A DNA stretch of 64,000 bases from Polyangiaceae bacterium. GTDB lineage: Bacteria > Myxococcota_A > Polyangia > Polyangiales > Polyangiaceae. Shown piece by piece: positions 34,267 through 45,100 of this stretch. Location of the stretch: the NCBI GenBank assembly GCA_041389725.1, contig JAWKRG010000014.1, forward strand, positions 124,001-188,000. Reading direction: 5' to 3'. Made by a program: the position numbers and the translations under genes. The notes beneath the pieces are model-generated. The model made no database searches and was not told where the DNA came from. It saw only the letters and a program-made list of their open reading frames with translations. Position 1 is the stretch's first letter; each line of letters starts with the position of its first letter.

Positions 34267-35601
34267 CTAGCCCCGGCTCTGGGGCTTCTTGCGTGGACGC
34301 GGAATGGCGAAATCGTCCAACCGCGCAACGAGGGTGCGGCGCGAGATGCCCAGGGCTTGAGCGGCTTTTGTCTGGTTCCCGCCGCAGTCACGCAACGCGC
34401 CTAGGATCCTGGCGCGGGACAGCTCCTCCAGCTCGTGCTTCAGTGCTCCTCGGCGTGCGTGTTTGCCCACCAGCGTGTTGCGCACGGACGCAGGTAGACC
34501 TTCGAGCCCGATCTCCATTTCGTCGGAGGCAAGCAGGGAGGCCCTGAGCAGCTGCAAGAGCTCGCGGAAGTTCTCCGGGTAGCCATGGTCGAAGAGCAGA
34601 GCGAGCACGTCGGCACGCAGCGTCGGCGGCCGCCGGGACAGCTCACTGGCGACAGCCTCCAGGGCTTCCTGCACCAGTTGGGGCAGCTCGGGCAGTCGAT
34701 GGCGGAGGGGGGGGATCTGCACGGTGACGTTGGCGATCCTGCGATGTAGCGCCGTCTGCAGTTGGCCCCGGGCCACGGCATCCGCCAGGGGCTCTTCGGA
34801 AGCGACGATGATGCGTGCGTTGATCCGCCTGGCTGCGCGCGCTCCCAAGGGACGCACCTCGCGCAACTCGAGGCAGCGGGCGAGCTTGTCCTGCAGTCGT
34901 TTGGGCAGCGTCGTGATGCGATCCAAGTAGAGCGTGCCGCCCTTCGCTTGCTGGAGTGCGCCGGGATAGGCAGCGCTGTTGGTCCGGGGAAATCCCGCCG
35001 CACTGCCGAAGAGCTCGCGCGCGAGAGCCTTTTCCGACGCAGCGGCGCAGGAGAGATAGACGAAGGGTTTCGACGCGCGCGAGGAGTGAGCGTGGACTTG
35101 CTCCGAGAAGTGGCGCTTCCCCGCACCAGGCTCGCCGTGCACGCTGATGGAGAGGTCGCTGCGAGCCAGGCGCTGGGCCACGCCCAGGAGCTCCTCGCGG
35201 TTGGGGACGGCTCGCTCGGAAAGGGTTGCTCCCTGGCCGCCATCGCTGCCGTCGGGAGCGCGCACCACGAGGATTGCGTCGCCGAGCTCGACGAGGGCGC
35301 CGAAGCGCAGCGGCACCGTGCCGCGTCTCGGCACGGCGATACCCTCCACGAGAGTCCCGTTCGCGCTGCCCAAGTCCGTGATCGTCAGTGGCGGACCCGT
35401 GTTCAGGCGCGCATGGGCGCGGGACACGCTTGGGTCGTCTAGGGGGACGTCGCAATCGCGACCGCGCCCGAACACGAGAGACAGTCCGGGGCTGAGGAGT
35501 ACTTCACTGATGCCTCCGTCCCAGTACACGTGTGCGCACAGCTCCCCACGATGGAGTCGAAGCCGCTGAGTCGACTTGTCTTTGCGAACCGCTGCGCACA
35601 T
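34267..35601 (-). CDS. FHA-AAA-Fis regulator with degenerate sigma-54 activator motifs
   Basis: 444 aa. N-terminal FHA domain (about 30-110: LVFGRGRDCDVPLDDPSVSR, then LGSANGTLVEG) for phosphothreonine binding, a NtrC-type AAA+ domain and a C-terminal Fis HTH (NQTKAAQALGISRRTLVARL). Walker A GEPGAGKRH is present, but the GAFTGA loop that contacts sigma-54 is replaced (ELFGSAAGFPRTNSA) and Walker B reads GGTLYLDRI instead of LDEI. So it probably does not hydrolyse ATP to open sigma-54 promoters in the usual way; it may be a sigma-54-independent or inhibitory regulator. Myxobacteria have many FHA-type enhancer-binding proteins. Confidence 0.8.
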   Translation of the reverse strand: MCAAVRKDKSTQRLRLHRGELCAHVYWDGGISEVLLSPGLSLVFGRGRDCDVPLDDPSVSRAHARLNTGPPLTITDLGSANGTLVEGIAVPRRGTVPLRFGALVELGDAILVVRAPDGSDGGQGATLSERAVPNREELLGVAQRLARSDLSISVHGEPGAGKRHFSEQVHAHSSRASKPFVYLSCAAASEKALARELFGSAAGFPRTNSAAYPGALQQAKGGTLYLDRITTLPKRLQDKLARCLELREVRPLGARAARRINARIIVASEEPLADAVARGQLQTALHRRIANVTVQIPPLRHRLPELPQLVQEALEAVASELSRRPPTLRADVLALLFDHGYPENFRELLQLLRASLLASDEMEIGLEGLPASVRNTLVGKHARRGALKHELEELSRARILGALRDCGGNQTKAAQALGISRRTLVARLDDFAIPRPRKKPQSRG

Positions 35602-36204
35602 ACCCCGCGATCTCGATTACCCTGCCCACTCTCAGGGTTTGAAATTCGCGTGGAGCGAGGCTGTCCCGTCACAAAGATGTACCAGCTATCGACGAAGCTG
35701 CAAATGAACCGTTGTTGATTCCAAGTTGTGCAACTTTTGCTCAACTGCGGAAAAAACATTGGGGATACGGGGAGTTTGGAGTTTCACACTACCGCCGGGG
35801 GGGCGGGGAATTCGTTCGAAAGGTCGACGAAGCTGCCGGAAGCGTCGAATTCGGTGTCGATGAGCGCGTCCAAGCCGGGGCGGGCGCCCGACCCGGGCGC
35901 CGGTCCCCCGGGAGCCCTGGCGGATCCCGGCAAAGGCCGCTGCGCCGACCCGCGACGCTGCGCCGACCAGGGGACGCACCCGCGGGGCCCCGAGCCAAGG
36001 GCGCGCGAACGGCCCGTCATGAAGTCTGGGGGGATGCGGGACGGAGGCGGAAAGACGCAGCCCGTGAGAAGGAGGATGTGCGACGGGGTCGGCAAGCTGC
36101 AGGTCGCCGTGAACTCCGGCTCCGGTCGTCGAGTCGGTCGCGCGGACGAAAGCGTGGAGACTCCTCGGAGCGCGACCGCTGCGAAGCGTTCCTGGCGTGA
36201 GGGC
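35602..36204. other. Intergenic region, no gene supported
   Basis: 603 bp. The part next to the FHA regulator (35640-35770) is comparatively AT-rich (GCAACTTTTGCTCAACTGCG), likely promoter DNA. The rest has overlapping open frames of poor composition on both strands; a short minus-strand segment (LIDTEFDASGSFVDLSNEF) looks protein-like but has no good start. Confidence 0.45.
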
Positions 36205-36639
36205 TCAAGTGACACGGAGCAGCCGCACCGCGAGCTTCACGAAGTCCGCTTCGGTGATGATGCCGACGAGATTGCCCGCGTCATCCACCACGGGGAGGCA
36301 GCCGCGCTTCTCGTTCACCATCAGGTCCCCCGCATCCGAGAGCGCCATGTCGGCTTTCACGGTGGTGACGTTCTGCTGCATGATGTCGCGTACGAAGACG
36401 CTCTCGGTGAGGAGCCGGTTCTTCTGAGCAGAACCGGTCTCCAGGCTGCTGGCCTGGGCACGCAGGATGTCACGGTGAGTGACCAAGCCGACCAGCTTGC
36501 CGTCGTCGACCACGGGCAGATGGCGAAAGCGATAGCGCTGCATCCCCTCCTCGATGCGCTCCAGATTGTCCTCTTCGAAGAGGGTGATGACCTCGCGGGT
36601 CATGAGGTCGCCGACGGTCCGCGGGAGTACCTTGCTCAT
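36205..36639 (-). CDS. Protein with two CBS domains
   Basis: 144 aa consisting only of a CBS pair (Bateman module): first repeat VGDLMTREVITLFEEDNLE with RHLPVVDDGKLVGLVTHRDI, second repeat VRDIMQQNVTTVKADMALSD with CLPVVDDAGNLVGIITEADF. Such modules bind adenine nucleotides and sense energy or ionic state. It lies downstream of the four-gene tubulin-like operon in the same direction, 79 bp away, and may be co-transcribed; no partner is fused to it. Confidence 0.88.
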   Translation of the reverse strand: MSKVLPRTVGDLMTREVITLFEEDNLERIEEGMQRYRFRHLPVVDDGKLVGLVTHRDILRAQASSLETGSAQKNRLLTESVFVRDIMQQNVTTVKADMALSDAGDLMVNEKRGCLPVVDDAGNLVGIITEADFVKLAVRLLRVT

Positions 36640-36718
36640 GGCCGGCAGGGTTTCATGCAGCGTGTCCCGCCGCTAGCCCCAAAAATTGCGCCGCGGCCGC
36701 CTTTCGCCGCGAAGCGGC

Positions 36719-39700
36719 CTAGGAATGGCCCGAAAATTCGCGCACTTCGCCGAGTACCCGGCGCAATAGCTCGCTCGTGGCGCGGCGGCTGGGACGAGGG
36801 CAGCTGCGCAGAGAACGACAGGGGACGCCAAGGACGCAGGCGAGGCAGCCGTCGTGCGTCTCGCATTCGGGGTCGTGCCGCGTGTGCTGCAAGATCTGAC
36901 GGGACCAGAGCAGGCAGTGGTGAACGATCGCGGGCGTGACGGCTCGCGCGAAGCCAGCCTCACCGGGATGTCGATCCACGAAGCAGAGCTGCTTCTCCTC
37001 CCCTAGAAAGCAAACATCCAGATCTTCTTCTTCGTGTCGAACGAAGGCGCGAAGGGTGGGCCGAACCAGGTGGACCAGGCCATGCAACGCCGACGGCTCG
37101 GCGGTCTGAAACTGTACGACGGCCACGCGCGTGTCGTGCTCCACGACGATGGGGCTCGAGTAGCTCAGTTCGTCCACGGTTCCCCGCGCCGCATGGGAGC
37201 TGCGAACGCCGAAAACGGTCTCGCGAACGTGCGCGGCCGGGTGGTGCACTCGCACGGCGTCGGTCCCAGCGAAGTCGAGTTCGTGCCCCGTCCCTTCGAA
37301 GGTGAATTCGATGCTGCGCACAGGGGCAGTGCGGGTGCGGCGCCGCTCGGGCACGGCGTAGATCTCGCCCTCAGATTCAGGCGGCTGCTCTTCGGGCAAC
37401 AGCACCCGGTAGCGGCGACCCTCCAGCGTCATCACCCGTCCCGGATAGGCTGCGCTCCGCAGGCGCCGCGCATCCGTGTGCCACAGTTCGGAGCCATCGG
37501 CGCGGTCGAGCAAGCGACCCGCCTGACCACTCGCCGTCAGCGCCTCGGCGCTTGCTTCGGCGGCGCTTGCGCTCAGGAGCGTATCATTTTCCACGCGACC
37601 ATCTGCCGCGAGGCGAGCGACCGGACGGGATTGGAGGGAAGCCGAAGGCGCTTGCAGACTCGGGAGCGCCGCCGGAAAGAGTCGCTTGAGTTCGCTGAGA
37701 GACAAGGGAGCCTCCGAGGCTGCCAAACGCGCGTGTCGATCCGCTAGTTCCGGTAGATCCAGCGCCAAGACGAGGGTCGAGCCGAGCGCGAGCCCAGAGT
37801 GGGGACGCTGACTGTCCAACCACTCGGGGTGCTGCGACAACAGGTGTGAGAATGGATCGTGATCCGGTAGCCAGATGTTGACCACGCGGTCGGCTCGGAT
37901 CTCGACTGCAGGCGCCTCTTCTTCGGCCTCTTCGCTATCGCCCTTCTCCGCGTCTGAGATCGCCGCGGGGCCGGCCTCCTGGCCTTCGGCGTCGTCCACG
38001 CTGAAGCCGGCGAAACGAGCTTCCTCTTCCTTGCCGCGGCGGGATACCACTTCTCGCGCCATGTGCGTTTGCAGTTCGATGGCCTTGCGCCCCGCGTGCC
38101 GCGAAAAGAACTCGAGTAGTGCTGCCGTTTCCGGTCGCACCTCGGTAACCACCGCATCGGCGCTGTCCAGCTGCAAGTGTCCGTCGTCGGCTGTCTGGAT
38201 CACCGCGTGACCGAAATCGAGCAGGACGCGATTGACTTGCTGCTCGCGCTCGAACTGGGACAGCGTGGCCTCGAATCCCGAGAGTTCGGCCTTGTAGCCG
38301 CAGGCGATCGCGACGCCACGCGCGCCAACGGCAGGGTGCAATTCGCCCTGTCGCCTCGGCACCCCGACGATCACTTGGCGCGGCGGCACTCCGCGGCTGT
38401 CCGACTCGGGACCAACGACGTGCAGGGGCACGCCCACCAAGCGTTCGGCCACACCGAGCATGTCGGGCCCCAGGGGAGCGATGGTCGACAGCACGACCGG
38501 CTCCGCCCCCTCTTGCCGGGCTAGGCGCAGCAGTCGTCGAAGCGTGAATGCGAGTGCTGCCGCCGTCGTTCCACCGTAGCGATCCAGATCGACGGCCACG
38601 ACGAGACCGAGTCGCGAGAGGAAACCGGACCACTCTTGATGGCGGGGACAAAGATCCCCGTGCAGCTCGGCGGGCGTCGCGAAGACGATGGCTGGTGGAC
38701 GCTGCTCGGGGTGGACGCCGCGGCGTCCCTCCGCTGCCAGGTCGTGGCTGTGAAGGGCCCAGGCCCAGTTGCAGCGGGCAGCCAGCTCACGGAAGGCGCG
38801 AGCCCGCCGCGCGGACTCGCGGGCGTCGGGTGACAAGTACAGCACCGATCCCCCCTGAAGCAGGACGGCGCGCATCGCGAGCAAGTCACCTAGCGTTCGA
38901 CGCCCGCTCAAAGGCGGGGTCTCCATCAGCACATGGCGAGCGGCGAGCACGTTCTCCGAGGCAGCCTCTTGATGCACGTAGAGCCCCGAGATCTCCAGTT
39001 GCTCGAGGGCCGAGCGCATCAGTGTGCTCTCTTCGGCTACGCGAGTCTGGGCGGCGACGTGCTCGGGCTTGCCCTGCAGGTAGCCTCCCTCGCGTACGTC
39101 CAGTTCCGGCCCGCGTGGGTCGATGGAGAGAGCGCGTACCAATTGCGCGGGATCCTTGAACTGGGTCTCCGTCTCGGTACCGGCCTTCTTGCGTCGCTCT
39201 TCCTCGGGCGCCTTGGCGGGGTCCACCAAGTTCAGGGCGAGACCTTCGACGACGATGGCTCCGAGGGCCCACAGCGGCGGCGAGAGCGAGCCGGTGACGG
39301 CGCCGCCCAGGGCGATCCACTGCAGCGCACGAAGCGCTTTGAGTAGCGGCCGATTCCACTCGGAGAAGCGCGTTTCCTGCACGGCCGGCTCGCGGAAGCC
39401 GACGAGCTTGTAGAACTGCTCGACCCAGGAGGTGCCAAGCTCTGCTTCCAGCTCACGCGCCGCGCCGCCGTCCCCACGCAAGAGCCCCAGAAACCACGCC
39501 AGCAGCATGGCGACCGTGGTGAAGGCCGCGTACAGCGCGGCGTAGGTGAAACCCAGTACGAAGGGATGACGCAAGGTGCCGAGGTCTTCGATGGGGGCCT
39601 TGGCGATCCCCGTCAGCCACTCCAACACGAGCTGCTCGAAACTCCGCCCTGTGCCGGCGGCGTAGGCCAAGACACCCGCGAAGGCGAGGGCGACGACCAG

Positions 39701-39868
39701 CGCGCTCGCCAGAAGCACCGGACCCGCTGCCAAGCGCTTGGAGCTGTTGCGCAGCACGCTGAGCACCCCGCGACCCAGCAGCGTGGTGAGCAAGAGCACG
39801 ATTCCCGTCTCGACCAAGATGCCGAGCAAGGGATAGGCGCGATAGAGCGCGATGAGCGCGTCGATCAC
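36719..39868 (-). CDS. Membrane-anchored DUF1998/helicase-like protein of the tubulin-like operon
   Basis: 1049 aa. The N-terminus has four or more membrane helices (LLGILVETGIVLLLTTLL, VLLASALVVALAFAGVLAY, AALYAAFTTVAMLLAWFLG). The centre resembles a degenerate DEAD-type helicase: TLGDLLAMRAVLLQGGSVLY in place of motif I, VFATPAELHGDL and LVVAVDLDRYGG in place of the DEAH box. The C-terminus ends with a DUF1998-like Cys cluster (CETHDGCLACVLGVPCRSLR), a likely metal site. A helicase of this kind without clear Walker residues and with a membrane anchor is unusual; activity is doubtful. Start overlaps the upstream stop (4 bp). Confidence 0.6.
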   Translation of the reverse strand: MIDALIALYRAYPLLGILVETGIVLLLTTLLGRGVLSVLRNSSKRLAAGPVLLASALVVALAFAGVLAYAAGTGRSFEQLVLEWLTGIAKAPIEDLGTLRHPFVLGFTYAALYAAFTTVAMLLAWFLGLLRGDGGAARELEAELGTSWVEQFYKLVGFREPAVQETRFSEWNRPLLKALRALQWIALGGAVTGSLSPPLWALGAIVVEGLALNLVDPAKAPEEERRKKAGTETETQFKDPAQLVRALSIDPRGPELDVREGGYLQGKPEHVAAQTRVAEESTLMRSALEQLEISGLYVHQEAASENVLAARHVLMETPPLSGRRTLGDLLAMRAVLLQGGSVLYLSPDARESARRARAFRELAARCNWAWALHSHDLAAEGRRGVHPEQRPPAIVFATPAELHGDLCPRHQEWSGFLSRLGLVVAVDLDRYGGTTAAALAFTLRRLLRLARQEGAEPVVLSTIAPLGPDMLGVAERLVGVPLHVVGPESDSRGVPPRQVIVGVPRRQGELHPAVGARGVAIACGYKAELSGFEATLSQFEREQQVNRVLLDFGHAVIQTADDGHLQLDSADAVVTEVRPETAALLEFFSRHAGRKAIELQTHMAREVVSRRGKEEEARFAGFSVDDAEGQEAGPAAISDAEKGDSEEAEEEAPAVEIRADRVVNIWLPDHDPFSHLLSQHPEWLDSQRPHSGLALGSTLVLALDLPELADRHARLAASEAPLSLSELKRLFPAALPSLQAPSASLQSRPVARLAADGRVENDTLLSASAAEASAEALTASGQAGRLLDRADGSELWHTDARRLRSAAYPGRVMTLEGRRYRVLLPEEQPPESEGEIYAVPERRRTRTAPVRSIEFTFEGTGHELDFAGTDAVRVHHPAAHVRETVFGVRSSHAARGTVDELSYSSPIVVEHDTRVAVVQFQTAEPSALHGLVHLVRPTLRAFVRHEEEDLDVCFLGEEKQLCFVDRHPGEAGFARAVTPAIVHHCLLWSRQILQHTRHDPECETHDGCLACVLGVPCRSLRSCPRPSRRATSELLRRVLGEVREFSGHS

Positions 39869-42162
39869 GGCTGCTCCTGGGTCACGGCGATTGCCTGCAG
39901 CGGCAACGCCGTGCGGACGACCAAGACGTGCACGCGTTCCGGGTCATGGGTGACGATGGGCTCCGGCGCGGACAGGCCGCGGTTGCGCGCATCCTCCAGC
40001 ACCGGCGTCGCCCACTCGGGGCAGAAGACGTAGCTGCGCTCGGCGCTGCGTTCGTCGAACTCGCGCACCTCCAGTGGCACCCCCAGGGTGTCGAACATCT
40101 CAGTGACGAAGTCCTCGACCGGGGCCGACAGGTGCTTGGCGACGATCAGAGTCGACAGATCCACCTCCGAGCGCAGTTGGTCCTGAAGCGCCTCACGATT
40201 GAAGAGGCGCGGCGCTTCGTCGCGCAGGCCACCGATCGGGCGACCCAGAGCGGCCGCGGTGCGTTCGAACACTTCACTCGTGGGCCGCAATTGGCCATAG
40301 AGAGCATCCAAGCTCGCCAAACGCGCTTTGCGTCGGAAGACGAGATCCCCGCCGTCCGTCGCCTCCGGCGTGTTCGACGCGCGCACCCGTTCGTCGTACT
40401 GACGTTCGAGCCGCTCGAGCCCGCCACTGAGCGCAGTCAGCCGGCGATGTTCGCGATCCAGCGTGCGTTCGATCTGCTTCAACGCCCGCAGCGCCCAGGC
40501 GCGCAGGGAGAGCTCCAAGCGGTCCGCGTAAAATCCGAGCACGCTCGGGGCCAGCGCGTCGGCTAGGAAGCGCTCCACCGCCGCTTCGAGGGCGTCGCGT
40601 TCAGCGCAAAGTGCCGCGTGACGTTGTTGGCGGTAGCGCCGCAAGATCACGAAACACAGCACTCCGGCGCAGAGAGCCATGATCAGGAAGCCCCCGGGCG
40701 GATCGAGCAGGCGCGACGCGAGTCCGTCCAAGGGCATGCTGCCACTGGCAGGGGTCAGACCGCCCAGGGGGACGCGTCGCGTGATGAGCGCGAGGTAGAT
40801 CCACTTGGGCACATGCTGCAAAAAGAGACCTGCTAACAGCGAAAAGAGCGCCGCGAACGCTGCCAAACGCATCGGGCGTGGCCTGCGCGTGCTCTCGTCG
40901 CGCAGACCGATCAACGCGTTCTCGACGGCCGTGGGTTCCGGGAAGGGGCAGAGCTCGCTGGCCAGCAGGGCGCGCTCCAGCTGCTTGCGTTCCTTGGCAG
41001 CGACGGCGCGCGCGCGTTCCACCAAGCGCAGAGCGCGGGCATGTCCTCGAGCGTCTCGAGCTTCACTTTCGTCGATGGCGTGCAGCATGGCGCCCGACAG
41101 TTCGGTCGCGAGTCGATGCCCGCGTTCGTCGGCGACCCGCGACAGCTCGTCCATCTCGAGTTCGTCCAAGCGGCGAACCAGTGCGCTGACCGTGTTCTGC
41201 AATGCATCGAACCAACCCCAGCCGAACTTCACGTCTCGGATGGTCTCGGGCGTCTCTTCGTAGCCGACGCTGGGCACATCGACCCGAGGCTTGTGGGCGC
41301 GTAGCAGCTCCAATAGATCCGCGCGACTCTCCCCGCCGCCGCGGATGCGAGCTTCGATCTCTCCCGACGACGGGATCAGTCGTTCGGCCGAGACGCGAGC
41401 GCTCTCAGCGGCGTCTCCCGGCGTTTCGCGCAGGTAGGCTATCGTGTCGCGGCAGAGGCGCTCGAGTACGTATCCCTCAGCGCGAAGCTCGAGCGTCGCG
41501 CAGCCGAAGGAGGCAAACACGCGCTGATCGCGTTGCTGGTCCGGCAGGGGTTCGAAGAAGCTGCGCAGAGGCTCTTGCACCCGCAGATGCGTCGTCAGCA
41601 AGAGGAACAGGAAGGACACAACTGTGCTGGTCAGCTCTGAGCCCGCCAGCTCGTAGCGCCGAGCCTGGGGCTCCAGCAGCAGCACGCGCGCCACCGGGCA
41701 TTCCTTGCGCTCGCTGCGGGGCGCCAAGGCCAACGCCTCCAGTTTTCGCAATGCTTCCACACTGCCCTGCGCTGGCTCCCCCCCGCGCGCGGCGGACATC
41801 ACCAGCACTGGCGCGACCGTCATGCGGCTGGCGGCGCCGCGCCCCAAGATGTGACTGAAGCGCGCGGCTAGGGCGGCGCCGACCCGCTCGCTGAGCTCCG
41901 GCACGCGCTCGGCGACGCCGGGCTCGTCCAGGTCGGCCACGACTGTCAGAAACAGGCTTCGGTCCGCCGAGCCAAGGGCGTGCTTGAGGCCAAAGAGAGC
42001 GCGCGCTCGCTCCAGGGCTTCGCTCTCGACTTTTGCCGTGTCGTCCACGGAGGCGGTGAGCACCACCAACCCATCGGAAGCCAAGGGCAAGAGTCGGGTC
42101 GCCACCTCGGTGCCGAATGCACCGAGGCCGATCACGATGGCGGGGCCGTCGCTGCGATTCAA
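39865..42162 (-). CDS. Large membrane protein with Rossmann-type N-terminus, tubulin-like operon
   Basis: 765 aa. It begins AIVIGLGAFGTEVATRLLPL, a glycine-rich nucleotide-binding loop like that of the next protein upstream, so it may be a diverged tubulin/FtsZ-like GTPase that has lost the GGTGSG signature (MSAARGGEPAQGS at that place). About residues 470-540 hold two membrane helices (LAAFAALFSLLAGLFLQHV, GGFLIMALCAGVLCFVIL), followed by a long coiled-coil-like region. ATG lies 4 bp after the tubulin-like stop. No named family recognised; likely forms a membrane complex with the other operon products. Confidence 0.6.
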   Translation of the reverse strand: MNRSDGPAIVIGLGAFGTEVATRLLPLASDGLVVLTASVDDTAKVESEALERARALFGLKHALGSADRSLFLTVVADLDEPGVAERVPELSERVGAALAARFSHILGRGAASRMTVAPVLVMSAARGGEPAQGSVEALRKLEALALAPRSERKECPVARVLLLEPQARRYELAGSELTSTVVSFLFLLLTTHLRVQEPLRSFFEPLPDQQRDQRVFASFGCATLELRAEGYVLERLCRDTIAYLRETPGDAAESARVSAERLIPSSGEIEARIRGGGESRADLLELLRAHKPRVDVPSVGYEETPETIRDVKFGWGWFDALQNTVSALVRRLDELEMDELSRVADERGHRLATELSGAMLHAIDESEARDARGHARALRLVERARAVAAKERKQLERALLASELCPFPEPTAVENALIGLRDESTRRPRPMRLAAFAALFSLLAGLFLQHVPKWIYLALITRRVPLGGLTPASGSMPLDGLASRLLDPPGGFLIMALCAGVLCFVILRRYRQQRHAALCAERDALEAAVERFLADALAPSVLGFYADRLELSLRAWALRALKQIERTLDREHRRLTALSGGLERLERQYDERVRASNTPEATDGGDLVFRRKARLASLDALYGQLRPTSEVFERTAAALGRPIGGLRDEAPRLFNREALQDQLRSEVDLSTLIVAKHLSAPVEDFVTEMFDTLGVPLEVREFDERSAERSYVFCPEWATPVLEDARNRGLSAPEPIVTHDPERVHVLVVRTALPLQAIAVTQEQP

Positions 42163-42166
42163 TGGC

Positions 42167-45100
42167 TCACATCTTGGCGAGCAACGTTTCCAGGGCTTGT
42201 GCCGCGGCGGCGAGCTCCGCCTCCACGAAGGTGTGTTCCTTGCCTTCGAGCTGAAGCCTCAGCTTCTTGAGGTGCTCGATGTGGTCGCCCACCAACGCGG
42301 ACGCTGCCTCGCGGTCGCGGTTCTCGATGAAGGCGGAGTTCTTGTGGTCGATCTCGCCGATGAACCACTCTCGAATGGCGAGCTTGGTCTGCCGGAAGCG
42401 ATCGAAAGCAACGTCGCGGAACTTGCCGAGGGTGCGGTCGCGTTCCGGGATGTCGTCGTTGGCAAAGCGCATCTCGGCCCCTTCGGGCTGGACGACGAGG
42501 CCGTGCACCTGCGCCCATACGAAGTGAACGAGCTCTTCCGCGGACCGCGCGGTCTGCACGCGGTCGCGCTTCTCGAGCCAAGCCATGCGACCCTCGCCGG
42601 CCACCACCGCCTTGGGTGCGATGTCGGCCAGGCATTGATGTTCGTCGGGCGCGGCCTCCCAGCGCTTGTCGATGTGGAGCGGGATATCGGGCACGCGTCG
42701 GCCTTCGCAGTGTTCCGCGTGGGCAGCGGCGTGCTTCGGCTGCAGCGGCATGTCCGCCCAGCGATAGACCTTGCCGCGTGACAACTCGTCGCGCTTCACG
42801 TGGTGGTAGCGGTCGTAGTAGTCGTCCATCGACTCGATGCGATACAGGGGCATTCCCATCTCGCTCCAGTAGAAGGTGACGCGCTTGGCGTCTTCGGTGC
42901 GCAATACGTCACCGCCCTTGACCGGGAAGCGCTCGTTCTCCAGCAACCAGTGCCGGAGCTTCGCGTCGTCTAGGTAGCTGTTGTGCAGCACCACGTAGCG
43001 CTTGGGCTCTATCGCCGTCGCTCGCTCTTCTCGCTTCAGTCGTAGGAAGGGCGCGCACTTCTTGGCGGCGTGATGGATCTTGTGCTGGATGTAGTCGTCG
43101 ATGTCAGCGGCGGAGAGCGTCTCTGTCACCAGCTCCCACTCTTGCCTGTGATCGCGATAGTGGAAGCTGAGCGGGTCCGCATGGTGCTTGCGCAGCTTGG
43201 CCCAGCCAAGGGCCAGCTGCGCTTCTTCCTGCAGGGCCGAGCGCACTTCGAGTCCCATCTCGTCCAAGCCTCGGGGCTCGTCCATGCCGAGAATACGCTC
43301 GCGCCACACGCTGCGCCCCATTTCGACCAGGGACTCACTGACCGCTGCACTCATGTGCCGTGCGTGCTCTACCGAAGCGTAGGCGACCTGCACCGCGGGG
43401 AAGATCTTGGCCGGATCGTAGTCCGTCGCGGCGTTCTCGCGGCGTTCGAACACCCAGTTCCACATGCGCAGACCAGCCGGATCTTCGAAGTTCTGGTACA
43501 GCTCGACGTCCAAGACGTGCTCGTTGGAAAGCCCGCCGTCGTCGCGGCGGACGCCGAAACGAATCAGCTCGTCGCAGCTGGCAGTCAGTTTGTCGCGGAT
43601 GGCGAACAACTCCGAGAACAGCGTGCCGAGGCGGGCCTTACGCTCGTCGATGCTTCGTAGCAGGTCCTCGCACAGATCCACGATGCCCGCGTTGATCAGC
43701 TTCTCCAGCTGTGGGGTCTCCATGTTGGCCCGATACCAACCCATGAACTCCGGCACGACCTCCTGGCCGTAGTCGTTGCCGCGCACGTACTCGATAACCG
43801 TCTTGGGCGCGGCGTCGCTCAGGCGTTCGGCCCAGGACAGGTAGCTGTTGGCGAGGGGCTTGAGCAGTTCGTTCGCCGTCGTCTCCTTGGCGCGCGCGGC
43901 GGCCTGGCGCTGCCGAAGGGCCGCGGCGATGCGGATCAAGAAGAGTCGCTCGAAGATCGGGCCGCTGTCGGCCAGCAGCTTGCCAAAGCTGTGCTCGTGC
44001 TGTCCGCCGTTGACCTCGTTGGCGATGAAGGAGGCTTCCTGGTCGATGTTCGTCCGTGCGTCATCCGCAGCTTTGTTCCACTGCTCGAGGCGCTTCGGCA
44101 TTTCGATGCGGACGGACTCCGCGTCTTCGTCGTACTCGAGCAGCTTTTCCTCGGTCCAGCGCGGCAACACCACGTGTCGCTGTATTCGCGCAGCGAAGTC
44201 CGTCTCGAAGTAGCGCAAGAAGCGGTCGACAGCTCCCTGCTCGGCGCCGGTGCCGTCGCAGCCGTCCACGATGCGGCGATAGAAGGCGCCCGTCTCTTCG
44301 GGCAGATTCGCTTGCTCGAGCAGAGAGCGCACGAAGTCTTGCTCACGCTTCTCGCGGTCGGCGTGGCTCTCGCGCTCTGGTGGAGGTTCCACGGGCAGCG
44401 CGAAGGTACGGGTCAGTGCCTCCACGGCATAGCGGTTGGCACAGTAGCCCAGGATGTCCTCGTCGGGCACGTTGAGCACGGCGAGTCCGAAGCTGCCGTA
44501 GCGCTTGGTGTACATCTGGTGGTCCGTCACGCCCATTTCGCGCTCGTCATTGTCGGCGGTGGAGGCCTGACGACCGAGGATGTCGCTGAAGATCTGAGAA
44601 TAGGCACTGTCGGCAATGGCTTGGTAGACCTGCCGCGTGTCCGTGATGACTTCGCGTCCGGCGCCGATGTCGTCCACCAAGTAGACTTGGTCGAAGGCGC
44701 GGCGCTTCACGAGCTGGCGGTCCTTCGCGCGTGGGTCGTACTGGAATTCCACGGCCTCGGACTCCGTGGCGGCCTGCAGGTGCTCGAGCTCCAGCAGCGC
44801 CGCGTAGCCGTTGGCCATGATCTTGTCGAGCTGTTGATTGGGCAGCCCGGCACGACGAAACACCGCTGGCAGCACGAAGGTGCCCACGGTCAAGGGACGC
44901 GAGTGTTCGCGGAACAAGTCATGGACGATGTAGGCCAGGGACAGGAACGCGCCACTTCCCGTTCCGCCGGCAAGGCTGGCGTAGATGTGCACCATGGGCG
45001 CCTTGTCTGCATCGCGGAAGCGCGTGTCGATGGCAAAGCTGCGCCCCACGGCGTGCTCCAGGGAGGTGAACACTTCCGGCTTGAACTTGAGCGTGAAGTG

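Noticed and set aside
35728..36939. 403-aa plus-strand frame over the CBS gene
   Set aside because: Overlaps the well-supported CBS gene and the helicase-like gene end on the other strand; poor composition.
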